Part shown: piece by piece, positions 16,700 through 24,756 of the stretch
Numbering within the stretch: position 1 is the stretch's first letter
Layout of the letters: each line of letters opens with the position of its first letter
Source of the DNA: an uncultured Bermanella sp.
GTDB lineage: Bacteria > Pseudomonadota > Gammaproteobacteria > Pseudomonadales > Oceanobacteraceae
Direction of reading: 5' to 3'
DNA length: 44,048 bases
NCBI GenBank assembly: GCA_913058575.1
Contig: CAJXRF010000049.1
Span: 1 to 44,048 of the forward strand
Notes under the pieces: generated by a model
Told to the model about the DNA's origin: nothing
What the model saw: only the letters and a program-made list of their open reading frames with translations
Databases searched by the model: none
Made by a program: the position numbers and the translations under genes

Positions 16700-17302
16700 C
16701 TATCCAATCTCTAGCTCTGCACCTAATATTTTTTCCACTTCTTCTATTAAGTGCTTTTTTTGAAAAGGCTTACTCACACAAGCATGGGCACCCGCATTCT
16801 TAGCTCGATTCAATTCATCATCATCTAAAGCACTGATCACTAACACTTTAACATTCTTAAATTGCTCTTTATACTTCATGTATTCCAGCACTTCAAAACC
16901 ATTCATATTGGGCATGCTTAAATCTAATGTCATTAGCGAAGGCTTGAAACTGGTGAGCAAAGAACCGGCTTGAAAACCATCATAGGCAATTTCAGTTTCA
17001 TAACCTGCATTTCTTAATACCCGTTGTATGGCCGCAGCCATGGGCCGTTCATCATCTACGATTAAAATCCGCTTATTTTCATCTAATAAACCATCGGGAA
17101 TGGGCATTTTATTGTCTTTTAGAAATGCAATAAAATCTTCTTCATCTATGCGATTATTGCCACGCCCAGGCAATTTATAGCCTTTAAGGCGGCCTTTTTC
17201 TATCCAGCGAATAACCGTTCTAAAGTGTACTCCGCAGTAACGCGCAACATCACCACTGCTTAATACACGCTTATTTTTTTCGGTTAAAGCACGGCTGGCC
17301 AT
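16700..17302 (-). CDS. Response regulator with N-terminal excisionase/BldC-like HTH and C-terminal receiver
   Basis: The product is 200 residues. Residues 12-62 are a MerR-like winged helix of the excisionase/HTH_17 type (VLSSGDVARYCGVHFRTVIR, then WIEKGRLKGYKLPGRGNNRI). Residues about 77-197 are a receiver with the acidic pair VDDE, phosphoacceptor Asp127 (TLDLSMP) and the conserved lysine in SKPF. The order HTH-then-receiver is the reverse of most response regulators. The start has a strong AGGGGAAG. A 9-bp iterated motif lies 19 bases before its start codon and recurs before two other units of the island, so it probably autoregulates. Its cognate kinase is not fixed, but several are within 13 kb. 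Confidence 0.87.
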   Translation of the reverse strand: MASRALTEKNKRVLSSGDVARYCGVHFRTVIRWIEKGRLKGYKLPGRGNNRIDEEDFIAFLKDNKMPIPDGLLDENKRILIVDDERPMAAAIQRVLRNAGYETEIAYDGFQAGSLLTSFKPSLMTLDLSMPNMNGFEVLEYMKYKEQFKNVKVLVISALDDDELNRAKNAGAHACVSKPFQKKHLIEEVEKILGAELEIG

Positions 17303-17321
17303 AGTGCTTCCCCTTGATTTA

Positions 17322-17348
17322 TGACTTTAGTGACAATCGTGACAAAGT
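17322..17348 (+). promoter_or_regulatory. Three direct 9-bp repeats (TGAC iterons), site 1
   Basis: TGAC occurs at 17322, 17331 and 17340, exactly 9 bp apart; the first unit is TGACTTTAG. The array lies 19 bases upstream of the HTH-receiver gene (minus strand). It is one of three related arrays and the first of two in the 340-base region 17303-17642. The rest of that region is AT-rich and shows no gene I can support. Confidence 0.65.
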
Positions 17349-17582
17349 TCAGTATAGACTATCTATTAACTAACAAGCTTCGTCAAAAGTCACTTACGAC
17401 TAGTCCCCCTCCAATTCAACTATTAGTTCATAATGAACATTTTTTAATTCCCATAAGTTTTAAAAGAATGGTTATTCTTATAAATAATATGATGAAAGGA
17501 CATTTCCACCCAAGTTCTCTGAAAAATCACCACACGAAATAAAGCAATAAAATTATAGATAAATTCGGTCTAACTACATTTA

Positions 17583-17618
17583 TGACATTAGTGACAATAA
17601 TGACTAAAGTGTAATCAC
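17583..17618 (+). promoter_or_regulatory. Three to four direct 9-bp repeats (TGAC iterons), site 2
   Basis: TGAC occurs at 17583, 17592 and 17601, and TGTA at 17610, all in 9-bp steps. The first unit is TGACATTAG. The array ends 24 bases before the start of the GGDEF-EAL gene. It has the same period and similar units as the arrays at 17322 and 23041. Confidence 0.65.
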
Positions 17619-17642
17619 TACTTATAAATTCACAGGTGCTTT

Positions 17643-19700
17643 ATGCTTAATTCACTATTGTTGGTTGACGATGAGCCCAATGTTTCAAAGTCTTTAGTGC
17701 GCCTACTACGAAAAGAAAACTACCAAATTTATGTGGCTAATTCTGGAGAGGAAGCCCTGTCATTATTACAGCAACACAAAATTAAAGTAATTATCAGTGA
17801 CCAACGCATGCCTAACATGACTGGCGCGCAATTATTTGCACAAGTAAAGCAGCAATACCCAGAAACCATACGAATTATTATCAGTGGCTACACCGATTTC
17901 CAATCGGTCAGTGATGCCATTAACAAAGGCTCTATATATAAATTTCTTGCCAAACCTTGGAATAATGAAATTTTGAGAGCTGAAATAAGAGAAGCCTTTA
18001 ATACTCAGGGTCTTATTCAACATAACCAACAACTGAGCCATCTATTTGATAGCACTATAGAAGCCATTGCCATTTGCAATGAAAAAGGGCTTATTGAAAG
18101 CGTAAACCCTGCTTTTTGTAATCTAAGTGAATTTAGTCCCAGCGAGGTGACCGGTAAACCTTTAATGGCGTTATTTTCCACCAGCAATGGAATGGATTTG
18201 CCTGAGGACTTATTAACGGTTAACCCAGAAGAAGAATGGCATGGTGAACTGGCTTGCCGGAAAGGCAGTGGTTATTCTTTTCCTGTTTGGCTAAGTTTAA
18301 TGGCCATTAAAGGCCCTTATAACGAGCTATATTACGCTGCGCTCTTTATTGATATTAGCGAACAAAAAAAGAAAGAAGCGCATATTGAATACCAAGCTTT
18401 TCATGACTCACTCACAGGCTTAGCCAATAGACGCCTTTTCAATGACCATTTAGAGCTCGTTATACACCAATGTAATCGGGATCAAAAAGAACTGGCCATT
18501 TTATTCATGGATTTAGATCGTTTTAAAATTATAAATGATAATTTAGGTCATACCGTGGGCGATGCATTATTAATAGAAGTGGCTAAACGCTTACGAAAAG
18601 CCATTCGTAAAGGCGAAACTCTTGCCCGATTTGGCGGAGATGAGTTTGTTATGATTTTAACCAGCAGCCAAGTGGTGCAAGATGCCGAACTGGTGGCTAA
18701 AAAAATACTAAATTTATTCACAGAGCCTTTCAAAATTGGCCGCCATAGTATTTATGCATCCCCCAGTATTGGCATTAACACCTCCCTAAGGGATCACAAA
18801 AACTCTGAACAATTACTTTGCCATGCCGATTCCGCTATGTATAAAGCAAAATCCATCGGCGGCAACACTTTTCAATTTTATGACAACAATCAAAACACCA
18901 CCACTAAGAATCAAATGCAGGTTGAAAATTCATTACATGATGCAGTTAAAAATGATGAATTTTTATTGCATTACCAACCTCAGGTTAATCCCATCAATGG
19001 CGATGTGGTAGGTAATGAAGCCTTAGTTCGCTGGCAACATCCAGAAAATGGCCTTCAAGGCCCAAATACCTTTATTGCACTAGTGGAACAAAATGGACTC
19101 ATTATCCCTATTGGCAAGCAAGTACTTCATCAAGCGTGTGCACAACTAGCTAAGTGGTGGCAACAAGAAGAAACCCGTTGTAAATTATCTGTTAATTTGT
19201 CCGCTCGTCAATTCAATGAAGCTAATTTATTGGAAGACATTTGCGAACTCATCCGAATTCACAAACTTCACCCTTCTTGGCTTGAAATAGAAGTGACTGA
19301 AAGTATCTTAATAAACGATTTACAAGGGGGCATAGACATCCTAAATGGGCTTCGTGAAATAGGTGTTGGTATTGCCTTGGATGATTTTGGCACCGGTTAT
19401 TCTTCACTAAGTTATCTACAACAATTACCCATTACCACCTTGAAAATAGATCAAAGCTTTATACAAGATCTACCCAATAATAAAAAGAGTTGCTCTATTA
19501 CTGCATTTCTTTTGGGTTTAGCAAGAGACTTAGATATGCAAGTGGTGGCTGAAGGGGTGGAAACTCAGGAGCAGTTTGAATTCCTTAGAGATGCAGGCTG
19601 TGATCTTATTCAGGGCTATTATGTCAGCCGTCCCATATGTGCTAGAAAATTTGAAAAATTTATAAAGGAAAAGCACTTAGCTAAAATGGCTATCGCCTAA
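17643..19700 (+). CDS. Response regulator with REC-PAS-GGDEF-EAL domains (c-di-GMP turnover)
   Basis: The product is 685 residues. The receiver is at 1-120 with Asp53 in ISDQRMPN and the lysine in AKPW. A PAS domain is at about 130-245. The GGDEF domain (about 255-415) has an intact GGDEF at 331-335; its inhibitory RxxD site is degenerate (RKGE at 322-325). The EAL domain (about 430-680) has EAL at 459-461 and the later DDFGTGYSSL and KIDQSFI motifs, so it looks able to hydrolyse c-di-GMP. Whether synthesis or hydrolysis wins cannot be told from sequence. The start has CAGGTG upstream and a 9-bp iteron array just before it. A likely target is the PilZ domain of the Alg44-like protein at 37964-39670. 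Confidence 0.93.
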   Translation: MLNSLLLVDDEPNVSKSLVRLLRKENYQIYVANSGEEALSLLQQHKIKVIISDQRMPNMTGAQLFAQVKQQYPETIRIIISGYTDFQSVSDAINKGSIYKFLAKPWNNEILRAEIREAFNTQGLIQHNQQLSHLFDSTIEAIAICNEKGLIESVNPAFCNLSEFSPSEVTGKPLMALFSTSNGMDLPEDLLTVNPEEEWHGELACRKGSGYSFPVWLSLMAIKGPYNELYYAALFIDISEQKKKEAHIEYQAFHDSLTGLANRRLFNDHLELVIHQCNRDQKELAILFMDLDRFKIINDNLGHTVGDALLIEVAKRLRKAIRKGETLARFGGDEFVMILTSSQVVQDAELVAKKILNLFTEPFKIGRHSIYASPSIGINTSLRDHKNSEQLLCHADSAMYKAKSIGGNTFQFYDNNQNTTTKNQMQVENSLHDAVKNDEFLLHYQPQVNPINGDVVGNEALVRWQHPENGLQGPNTFIALVEQNGLIIPIGKQVLHQACAQLAKWWQQEETRCKLSVNLSARQFNEANLLEDICELIRIHKLHPSWLEIEVTESILINDLQGGIDILNGLREIGVGIALDDFGTGYSSLSYLQQLPITTLKIDQSFIQDLPNNKKSCSITAFLLGLARDLDMQVVAEGVETQEQFEFLRDAGCDLIQGYYVSRPICARKFEKFIKEKHLAKMAIA

Positions 19701-19808
19701 TTATTTTTCAGGACTTTATGAGCCATATTAATCCAGACTTAACCATTTTATGTGATACAAAATAGTCTAGTCTTATAACAGTACAAATGAAGAAAAGGAG
19801 CCCTATTT

Positions 19809-21032
19809 ATGAGAGATCTTAAAAATATTTTTCTCGTAATAACAGCCCTTATGATAATGAGTAATACAGCCCACACTCAGCCTTCTTATCACCTATATTT
19901 AGATGCCGATCAAACCGGCGCTAAGGCCTCGGGGCAATCCATAGAACAAGGTATTAAAACCGCACTACACCAAGTTAACAACACACTTGGAGGCAAGACA
20001 GTTAAATTGATTATAAAAGATCATCATGGCAGCTCCCTGCGCAGTAAACGCCACCTTGAAGAATTCCTTAACGATCCACAAGCGCTTGCCATATTTAGTG
20101 GTTTACACTCCCCTCCACTATTAGATAACTTGACATTTATTAATGAAAATAAAATTCTGCTATTGGACCCATGGGCGGCCGCTGGCCCTATTACCCGTTA
20201 TTCTAAAGGTGAGAATTGGGTATACAGATTATCTATTGATGACAGTAAGGCGGGTAAGGTCATAGTTAACAGTGCCATTAAAGAAGGCTTTTCCAAACCC
20301 TTTTTGCTATTAGAAGAAACTGGCTGGGGTCGCTCCAATTTTAATACTATGAATAAAGCTTTAACACAGCAGGGATTAAAAGCAGCGGGCACCAAATGGT
20401 TTAACTGGAATTTAGGAGAAACCGGTGCCAAAATGATATTTAGAGAGATTTCTGAAACAAAGGCCGACTGTATTTTGATGGTGGCCAATGCTCATGAGGG
20501 AAAGACCTTTGCAAAAGCATTATTATCACTGCCTAAAACCATTAGATTGCCCATTCGCAGCCACTGGGGCATAACGGGTGGTGATTTTCCAAAAATCATT
20601 CATGCTCAGCACAGAAAAGGCATTGATTTAAAGTTTTTACAAACTCGCTTTTCATTTATTAGTTCGCCAGACACTCCTTTCAATAAAAATGTTTTTAAAG
20701 ACGCTAAGAATTTATTTCCAGTTGTTATTCAATCCAAACAAGATATTAAAGCCCCCACCGGTTTCATACACGCATACGATTTAACAAGATTACTCATCGA
20801 GGCTATTAAAAAAAGTCAATTAAATGGAGATATCACTCAAAAAAGACAGTCTATACGAAAAGCACTAGAATCTCTTAGCACTCCTATTAAAGGACTAATA
20901 AAAACTTATCAGTTACCTTTTACTTCATTCACAAAAAATTCACCCGATGCTCATGAAGCGCTTACCATGGAAGATTTTGTAATGGCTTTTTATGGTGACA
21001 ACAACCAGATCATTCTTGATGAAAGACTATAA
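19809..21032 (+). CDS. Periplasmic binding protein, Leu/Ile/Val-binding type (Peripla_BP_6), probably sensory
   Basis: The product is 407 residues with a signal peptide (hydrophobic 6-20, ending AHTQ) and a strong AAGGAG. The pattern of branched-chain amino-acid-type receptors is visible: SGQSIEQGIKTALHQVN, then AIFSGLHSPPLLDNLTFINE, then ILLLDPWAAAGPITRY. No permease genes are present. Its 3' end overlaps the start of a membrane histidine kinase gene, so it probably presents a ligand to that kinase. The ligand is unknown. Confidence 0.85.
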   Translation: MRDLKNIFLVITALMIMSNTAHTQPSYHLYLDADQTGAKASGQSIEQGIKTALHQVNNTLGGKTVKLIIKDHHGSSLRSKRHLEEFLNDPQALAIFSGLHSPPLLDNLTFINENKILLLDPWAAAGPITRYSKGENWVYRLSIDDSKAGKVIVNSAIKEGFSKPFLLLEETGWGRSNFNTMNKALTQQGLKAAGTKWFNWNLGETGAKMIFREISETKADCILMVANAHEGKTFAKALLSLPKTIRLPIRSHWGITGGDFPKIIHAQHRKGIDLKFLQTRFSFISSPDTPFNKNVFKDAKNLFPVVIQSKQDIKAPTGFIHAYDLTRLLIEAIKKSQLNGDITQKRQSIRKALESLSTPIKGLIKTYQLPFTSFTKNSPDAHEALTMEDFVMAFYGDNNQIILDERL

Positions 21033-22905
21033 TAATTTCGAACACACACAACCAAAGAAACCCAAAGGAATTTCCTTTCCAATGGCTTTCACTATCTTTA
21101 TATTTAGTTTATCTATTTTACTTGGACTATCTTTGTGCGTTTTAGTTTTCTTCAAGGTTGACTCCTTGGTTCGTGAAAATAGAGCCGATTATATTCAACA
21201 GGAAATGAACAGCATTGCCCGTGAATTCGAATCATATCTATTTTTAAGACAACAGGTGATCAGCGATTACGCAAATTTTCCCATTGTACTGCAAACGGTT
21301 ATGCATCCAAAAACTAATGAGGGTAGCATCCAAGACTTCATAAATGATTTAACAGTTTTAGGCAGTAAAGTCCCCTTAACCCTTAGGGATTACGAAGGCA
21401 ATATTCTGTATAGCACCCAAAATAAAGAAGAACAAATAGCCTTCCCAAAGCGAGCAAATGAAGAAAATGAAGAAAATGAAAAATATTTCATTAATATTTT
21501 TCCCACAAATAATCTTAAAACCATTTATATCAATCTAATTATGCCCATTTACTATCACAATCATGTTGAGGGCTATTTACAGGCAGATATTCCCATCTCT
21601 GATATTGCCTCATCATTAAACCTTAAAGAACGCAGCCAACACCATAGAATTCAATTTAAACATAAACACTTTATTTTTTTAGATTTAGGTGATCAAAAGC
21701 TTCACATTATGGAGCATATTGACATTGGTAATACCGGCGTGGCTTTAAGCTACCAAACACAAGATCAAGACCTCGTCAGTTCACGGAAATCTTTAATATT
21801 AGAAATGCTCATATGGTTATCGATAATTTGGTTTGTGGTCAACCTAATTTCCAATAAACTGGGGAAAAAATATTTAATTATGCCATTGGAGCGATTAAGG
21901 CAATTTTCCCATGAACTAGCCGAAGGTAAAATTAAAGAGATAGACTCAACCACTGACGCTGAACCCTACCAATTACTTGAAATAAATGATTTAGAGCATA
22001 ATTTTCAAGAAATGGCTAAAAAAGTCACTCAAAGAGAAATCTCTTTAAATCAGGCCAAAGACAGCTTGCAAGAGCTAAACGATCGATTAGTTGAACACCA
22101 ACAACAATTATTGCACAGTGAGAAACTCGCCTCGGTAGGGCAATTAGCAGCGGGCGTGGCACATGAAATAAACAATCCCACTGGATTTGTTATGGGTAAT
22201 ATAGAAGTACTAAAAGACTATAAAGAAGATTTACTCAGCCTCTTTGAACATTACCAATTACTAGAGAACTGCATACAAAATCAAGACATGAACGCCATAC
22301 TGGTTAAATATGAGGAAATACAATTATTCAAGGGAAAAAAGAACATACAATACATTTTAAGTGACATGGATGACTTAATTAAAGACTCATTAGATGGCAC
22401 AAATCGCATTAAAAATATCGTGCAAGATTTAAAGAACTTTTCACGAGTAGACAGCGTAAAAAAGAATTTAACTGACCTCAACGAAGATGTCATTGAAACA
22501 GCCCTTAGATTAGTATGGAATGAAATTAAATATAAATGCACCTTGGAAAAAGACTTAAACCCCTTACCACTTTATCCATGCAATTCAGGGGAGTTAAGCC
22601 AAGTCATTCTCAATCTATTAGTTAATGCATCTGATGCCGTCACTGAAAAAGGCATTATTTCCATCAGCAGCCGCTTAATGGAAGATTATATTGAAATTAA
22701 AATCAGCGACAATGGAAGTGGCATTAATGATAATGATCTTAACAAACTGTTTGATCCTTTTTTTACAACCAAAGAAATAGGAAAAGGCACAGGCCTTGGG
22801 TTATCTATTTCCCATCGAATCATTGAAAAACACGGCGGAATTTTAAGTGTGGCCAGCCGAATAAATGAAGGTACTGTGTTCACTATTATGCTTCCAATCG
22901 AATAA
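21019..22905 (+). CDS. Membrane sensor histidine kinase
   Basis: A start at 20992 is possible, but the ATG at 21019 overlaps the upstream gene by only 14 bases and keeps the whole protein, so I chose it (628 residues). Transmembrane helix 1 is at about 22-46, a periplasmic sensor of about 210 residues follows, helix 2 is at about 258-278, then a HAMP-like linker and coiled coil. The HisKA box is EKLASVGQLAAGVAHEINNP with His382. The ATPase domain has the N box (LSQVILNLLVNASDAV), DNGSGI and GTGLGLSISH. The gene overlap with the binding-protein gene implies coupled translation and a shared sensing task. Its catalytic core is very close to that of the REC-kinase at 26823. No receiver is attached. 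Confidence 0.9.
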   Translation: MKDYNNFEHTQPKKPKGISFPMAFTIFIFSLSILLGLSLCVLVFFKVDSLVRENRADYIQQEMNSIAREFESYLFLRQQVISDYANFPIVLQTVMHPKTNEGSIQDFINDLTVLGSKVPLTLRDYEGNILYSTQNKEEQIAFPKRANEENEENEKYFINIFPTNNLKTIYINLIMPIYYHNHVEGYLQADIPISDIASSLNLKERSQHHRIQFKHKHFIFLDLGDQKLHIMEHIDIGNTGVALSYQTQDQDLVSSRKSLILEMLIWLSIIWFVVNLISNKLGKKYLIMPLERLRQFSHELAEGKIKEIDSTTDAEPYQLLEINDLEHNFQEMAKKVTQREISLNQAKDSLQELNDRLVEHQQQLLHSEKLASVGQLAAGVAHEINNPTGFVMGNIEVLKDYKEDLLSLFEHYQLLENCIQNQDMNAILVKYEEIQLFKGKKNIQYILSDMDDLIKDSLDGTNRIKNIVQDLKNFSRVDSVKKNLTDLNEDVIETALRLVWNEIKYKCTLEKDLNPLPLYPCNSGELSQVILNLLVNASDAVTEKGIISISSRLMEDYIEIKISDNGSGINDNDLNKLFDPFFTTKEIGKGTGLGLSISHRIIEKHGGILSVASRINEGTVFTIMLPIE

Positions 22906-23040
22906 TCGACCTCCCTCGCCTAACCCCTATATTCCTCTAATTCATCTTAAACAGTTTTTAAAGAATTAATGGAAGTTAATAACTCCCCTGCATTCTTAAA
23001 GCCATACAAAGTATAAATAACCGGTATTTCCATGATGCCC

Positions 23041-23085
23041 GTACATATGAGACATTTGTGACATTAGTGTCTTATGTGTCATTAC
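23041..23085 (+). promoter_or_regulatory. Five-unit 9-bp direct repeat array, site 3
   Basis: Successive 9-mers read GTACATATG, AGACATTTG, TGACATTAG, TGTCTTATG and TGTCATTAC. The central unit is identical to the first unit at 17583. The array ends 11 bases before the ATG at 23097 and overlaps the region before its ribosome-binding site. A possible -10 (TATAAA near 23010) lies upstream, so a bound protein could block transcription. It precedes the five-gene operon 23097-28788. Confidence 0.65.
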
Positions 23086-23096
23086 AGGGATATTTC

Positions 23097-24104
23097 ATGA
23101 ATAATAACCCGTTCATTCGCACCCAGTTTTTTTTAGGTTTTGTTTTTAGCTGCCTAATTATGCCTTATGGTTTAGCAAGTTCATTTGATGAGCTTCAAGA
23201 CAACTTACGTTTTTCTATTGATGTAAGCGCGCGCAGTGTAAATTACCAAGATGTGGAGCAAGTGGGCTACACCCATATTGTAGGAATGGATTTACATAAA
23301 GTATTCACTAACCGAAATGGCGATGTGGGCACACTTATCTTACAAGCTTACATGACTAAGCTTGATAATCAGATTCAGCACCCAAGCTTTTTTGAAGACG
23401 AAAATGACTCTCAATTAGTTTACCGCATATTTACCTTTAACTTTACCCAAACCCAACCGTGGCAGCCTAACTTAAAATTGGGCCACTTAGAAATTCCCTA
23501 TGGCTTAGAGCACAGTATTAATACCAATGGCACTTTAAGAGATTATGCACAGGGTTCTAACCTTGGTATTAAAGCCGACTGGGGCGTCAGCCTAAATAAG
23601 CAGCATCAGCTGTTTGAATATGAAATAAGCACCTCCACAGGAGGTGGGCAATCTTTACAAGCAAACGATAGCAGTTATGTCTACTCCGCTCGAATCGGCA
23701 CCCCTAGGCACCTTAATCAAATCGTGGGCATATCCGTATATGAATCTAAGTTAGCCAATAATACACGTCGCCGTGTTGGTTTAGATGCTCAGCACTACTG
23801 GGGACTATTCGCCTTGTTCGGCCAGTTAGATCACGGTGAGAATAATGGCCAATATGTAAATCGTGGCCTTATGGAGTTCAATTGGCGCGATACACGAGAA
23901 TTCACCACAATTTATCTACAAAGCATTTATGCCCTTGAGGATAGCGAACTAGCTCAACAAAATAAATTGACTTTCGCCATAGGCGCCCAATTAGACTACC
24001 GACAGAGATGGGATTTCAGTGGCCAATTTAAATGGGATCATGACACCTTTAATGAGCAAAAAAAAACTGAACGTTTAAGTCTTCAACTTCGCTATCGATT
24101 TTAA
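23097..24104 (+). CDS. Predicted outer-membrane beta-barrel (porin-like) protein
   Basis: I chose ATG 23097, preceded by CAGGGA; the longer frame from GTG 23058 would read through the iteron array. The product is 335 residues with a signal peptide (hydrophobic QFFLGFVFSCLIMPYGLA). Many amphipathic strands follow, and the last residues (LSLQLRYRF) end in phenylalanine, as typical barrel proteins do. I do not recognise a specific family. It heads an operon with a small periplasmic protein, two kinases and a receiver, which is unusual for a porin and suggests a sensing or uptake module. Confidence 0.75.
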   Translation: MNNNPFIRTQFFLGFVFSCLIMPYGLASSFDELQDNLRFSIDVSARSVNYQDVEQVGYTHIVGMDLHKVFTNRNGDVGTLILQAYMTKLDNQIQHPSFFEDENDSQLVYRIFTFNFTQTQPWQPNLKLGHLEIPYGLEHSINTNGTLRDYAQGSNLGIKADWGVSLNKQHQLFEYEISTSTGGGQSLQANDSSYVYSARIGTPRHLNQIVGISVYESKLANNTRRRVGLDAQHYWGLFALFGQLDHGENNGQYVNRGLMEFNWRDTREFTTIYLQSIYALEDSELAQQNKLTFAIGAQLDYRQRWDFSGQFKWDHDTFNEQKKTERLSLQLRYRF

Positions 24105-24139
24105 AAGGGCTATCCGTTACTTCAAACAAGGGGAGTGCT

Positions 24140-24754
24140 ATGAGAATGATGACTAAATATTATTTAATAACCTTATTATGTGTTTTTGGAATAAATACTG
24201 TAAGCGCAGAAGCTTTTTGTGCACTACGAGACCCAGTCAACAGTATTTACCAGCTTTATCCTAATGCCACTAGCTATCAATCTATCGTGCGGACTGTTAA
24301 TCAACAAACCCGAGAACACATCATTACCCACTTGCCCAATTTCAACCTACACTTTTCAGAGATGGGACGTCATACCCTTTATGTAGCACTGCAAGATGGA
24401 CAGAAAATTGGCTATATCCATGTAAGATCTGAGCAAAGCCAATGGGGGCTTGTGGAAGTGGCTTGGGCACTAAATTTAGACCTTAGTGTAAAGGATTTTG
24501 TATTTCAACGGGCTCGAGATCCTAGTCGAAAATACTTAGAAACACCTGATTTTAAAGGCCAACTAATAGGCCGAGATTTTAATACTTTAAGGACTCTAAT
24601 TGACTCTCCATTTGCTGAGTTTTCCACCCCATTATTTACCAACAAAGATGCATTAAAGTTAGTGACCGTGGTGATCAAATCAGCCATGAAAACTGTATTA
24701 ATAACCGAGCAAGCCTGGAATGATGACCTACAAACAGTCAGTACAGTGAAATAA
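24140..24754 (+). CDS. Small periplasmic protein, possibly FMN-binding-like
   Basis: The product is 204 residues with a signal peptide (YYLITLLCVFGINTVSAEA) and a GGGGAG ribosome-binding site. The order of a GxxIGYIHVR strand, a WALNLDLSVKDFVFQRAR strand pair, and ETPDFKGQLIGRD recalls the FMN-binding domain found in RnfG/NqrC/NosR-type proteins. The covalent-FMN threonine motif is not evident, so this is tentative. One cysteine lies just after the signal peptide (FCALRDP). It is 35 bases after the barrel gene and 2 bases before a kinase gene, so it is clearly part of the operon. It may feed a redox or ligand signal to the kinase. Confidence 0.6.
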   Translation: MRMMTKYYLITLLCVFGINTVSAEAFCALRDPVNSIYQLYPNATSYQSIVRTVNQQTREHIITHLPNFNLHFSEMGRHTLYVALQDGQKIGYIHVRSEQSQWGLVEVAWALNLDLSVKDFVFQRARDPSRKYLETPDFKGQLIGRDFNTLRTLIDSPFAEFSTPLFTNKDALKLVTVVIKSAMKTVLITEQAWNDDLQTVSTVK

Positions 24755-24756
24755 CC

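Noticed and set aside
23058-23096. GTG start extending the barrel protein by 13 residues
   Set aside because: The extension reads through the 9-bp iteron array, adds polar residues before the signal peptide and has no ribosome-binding site; ATG 23097 has CAGGGA.
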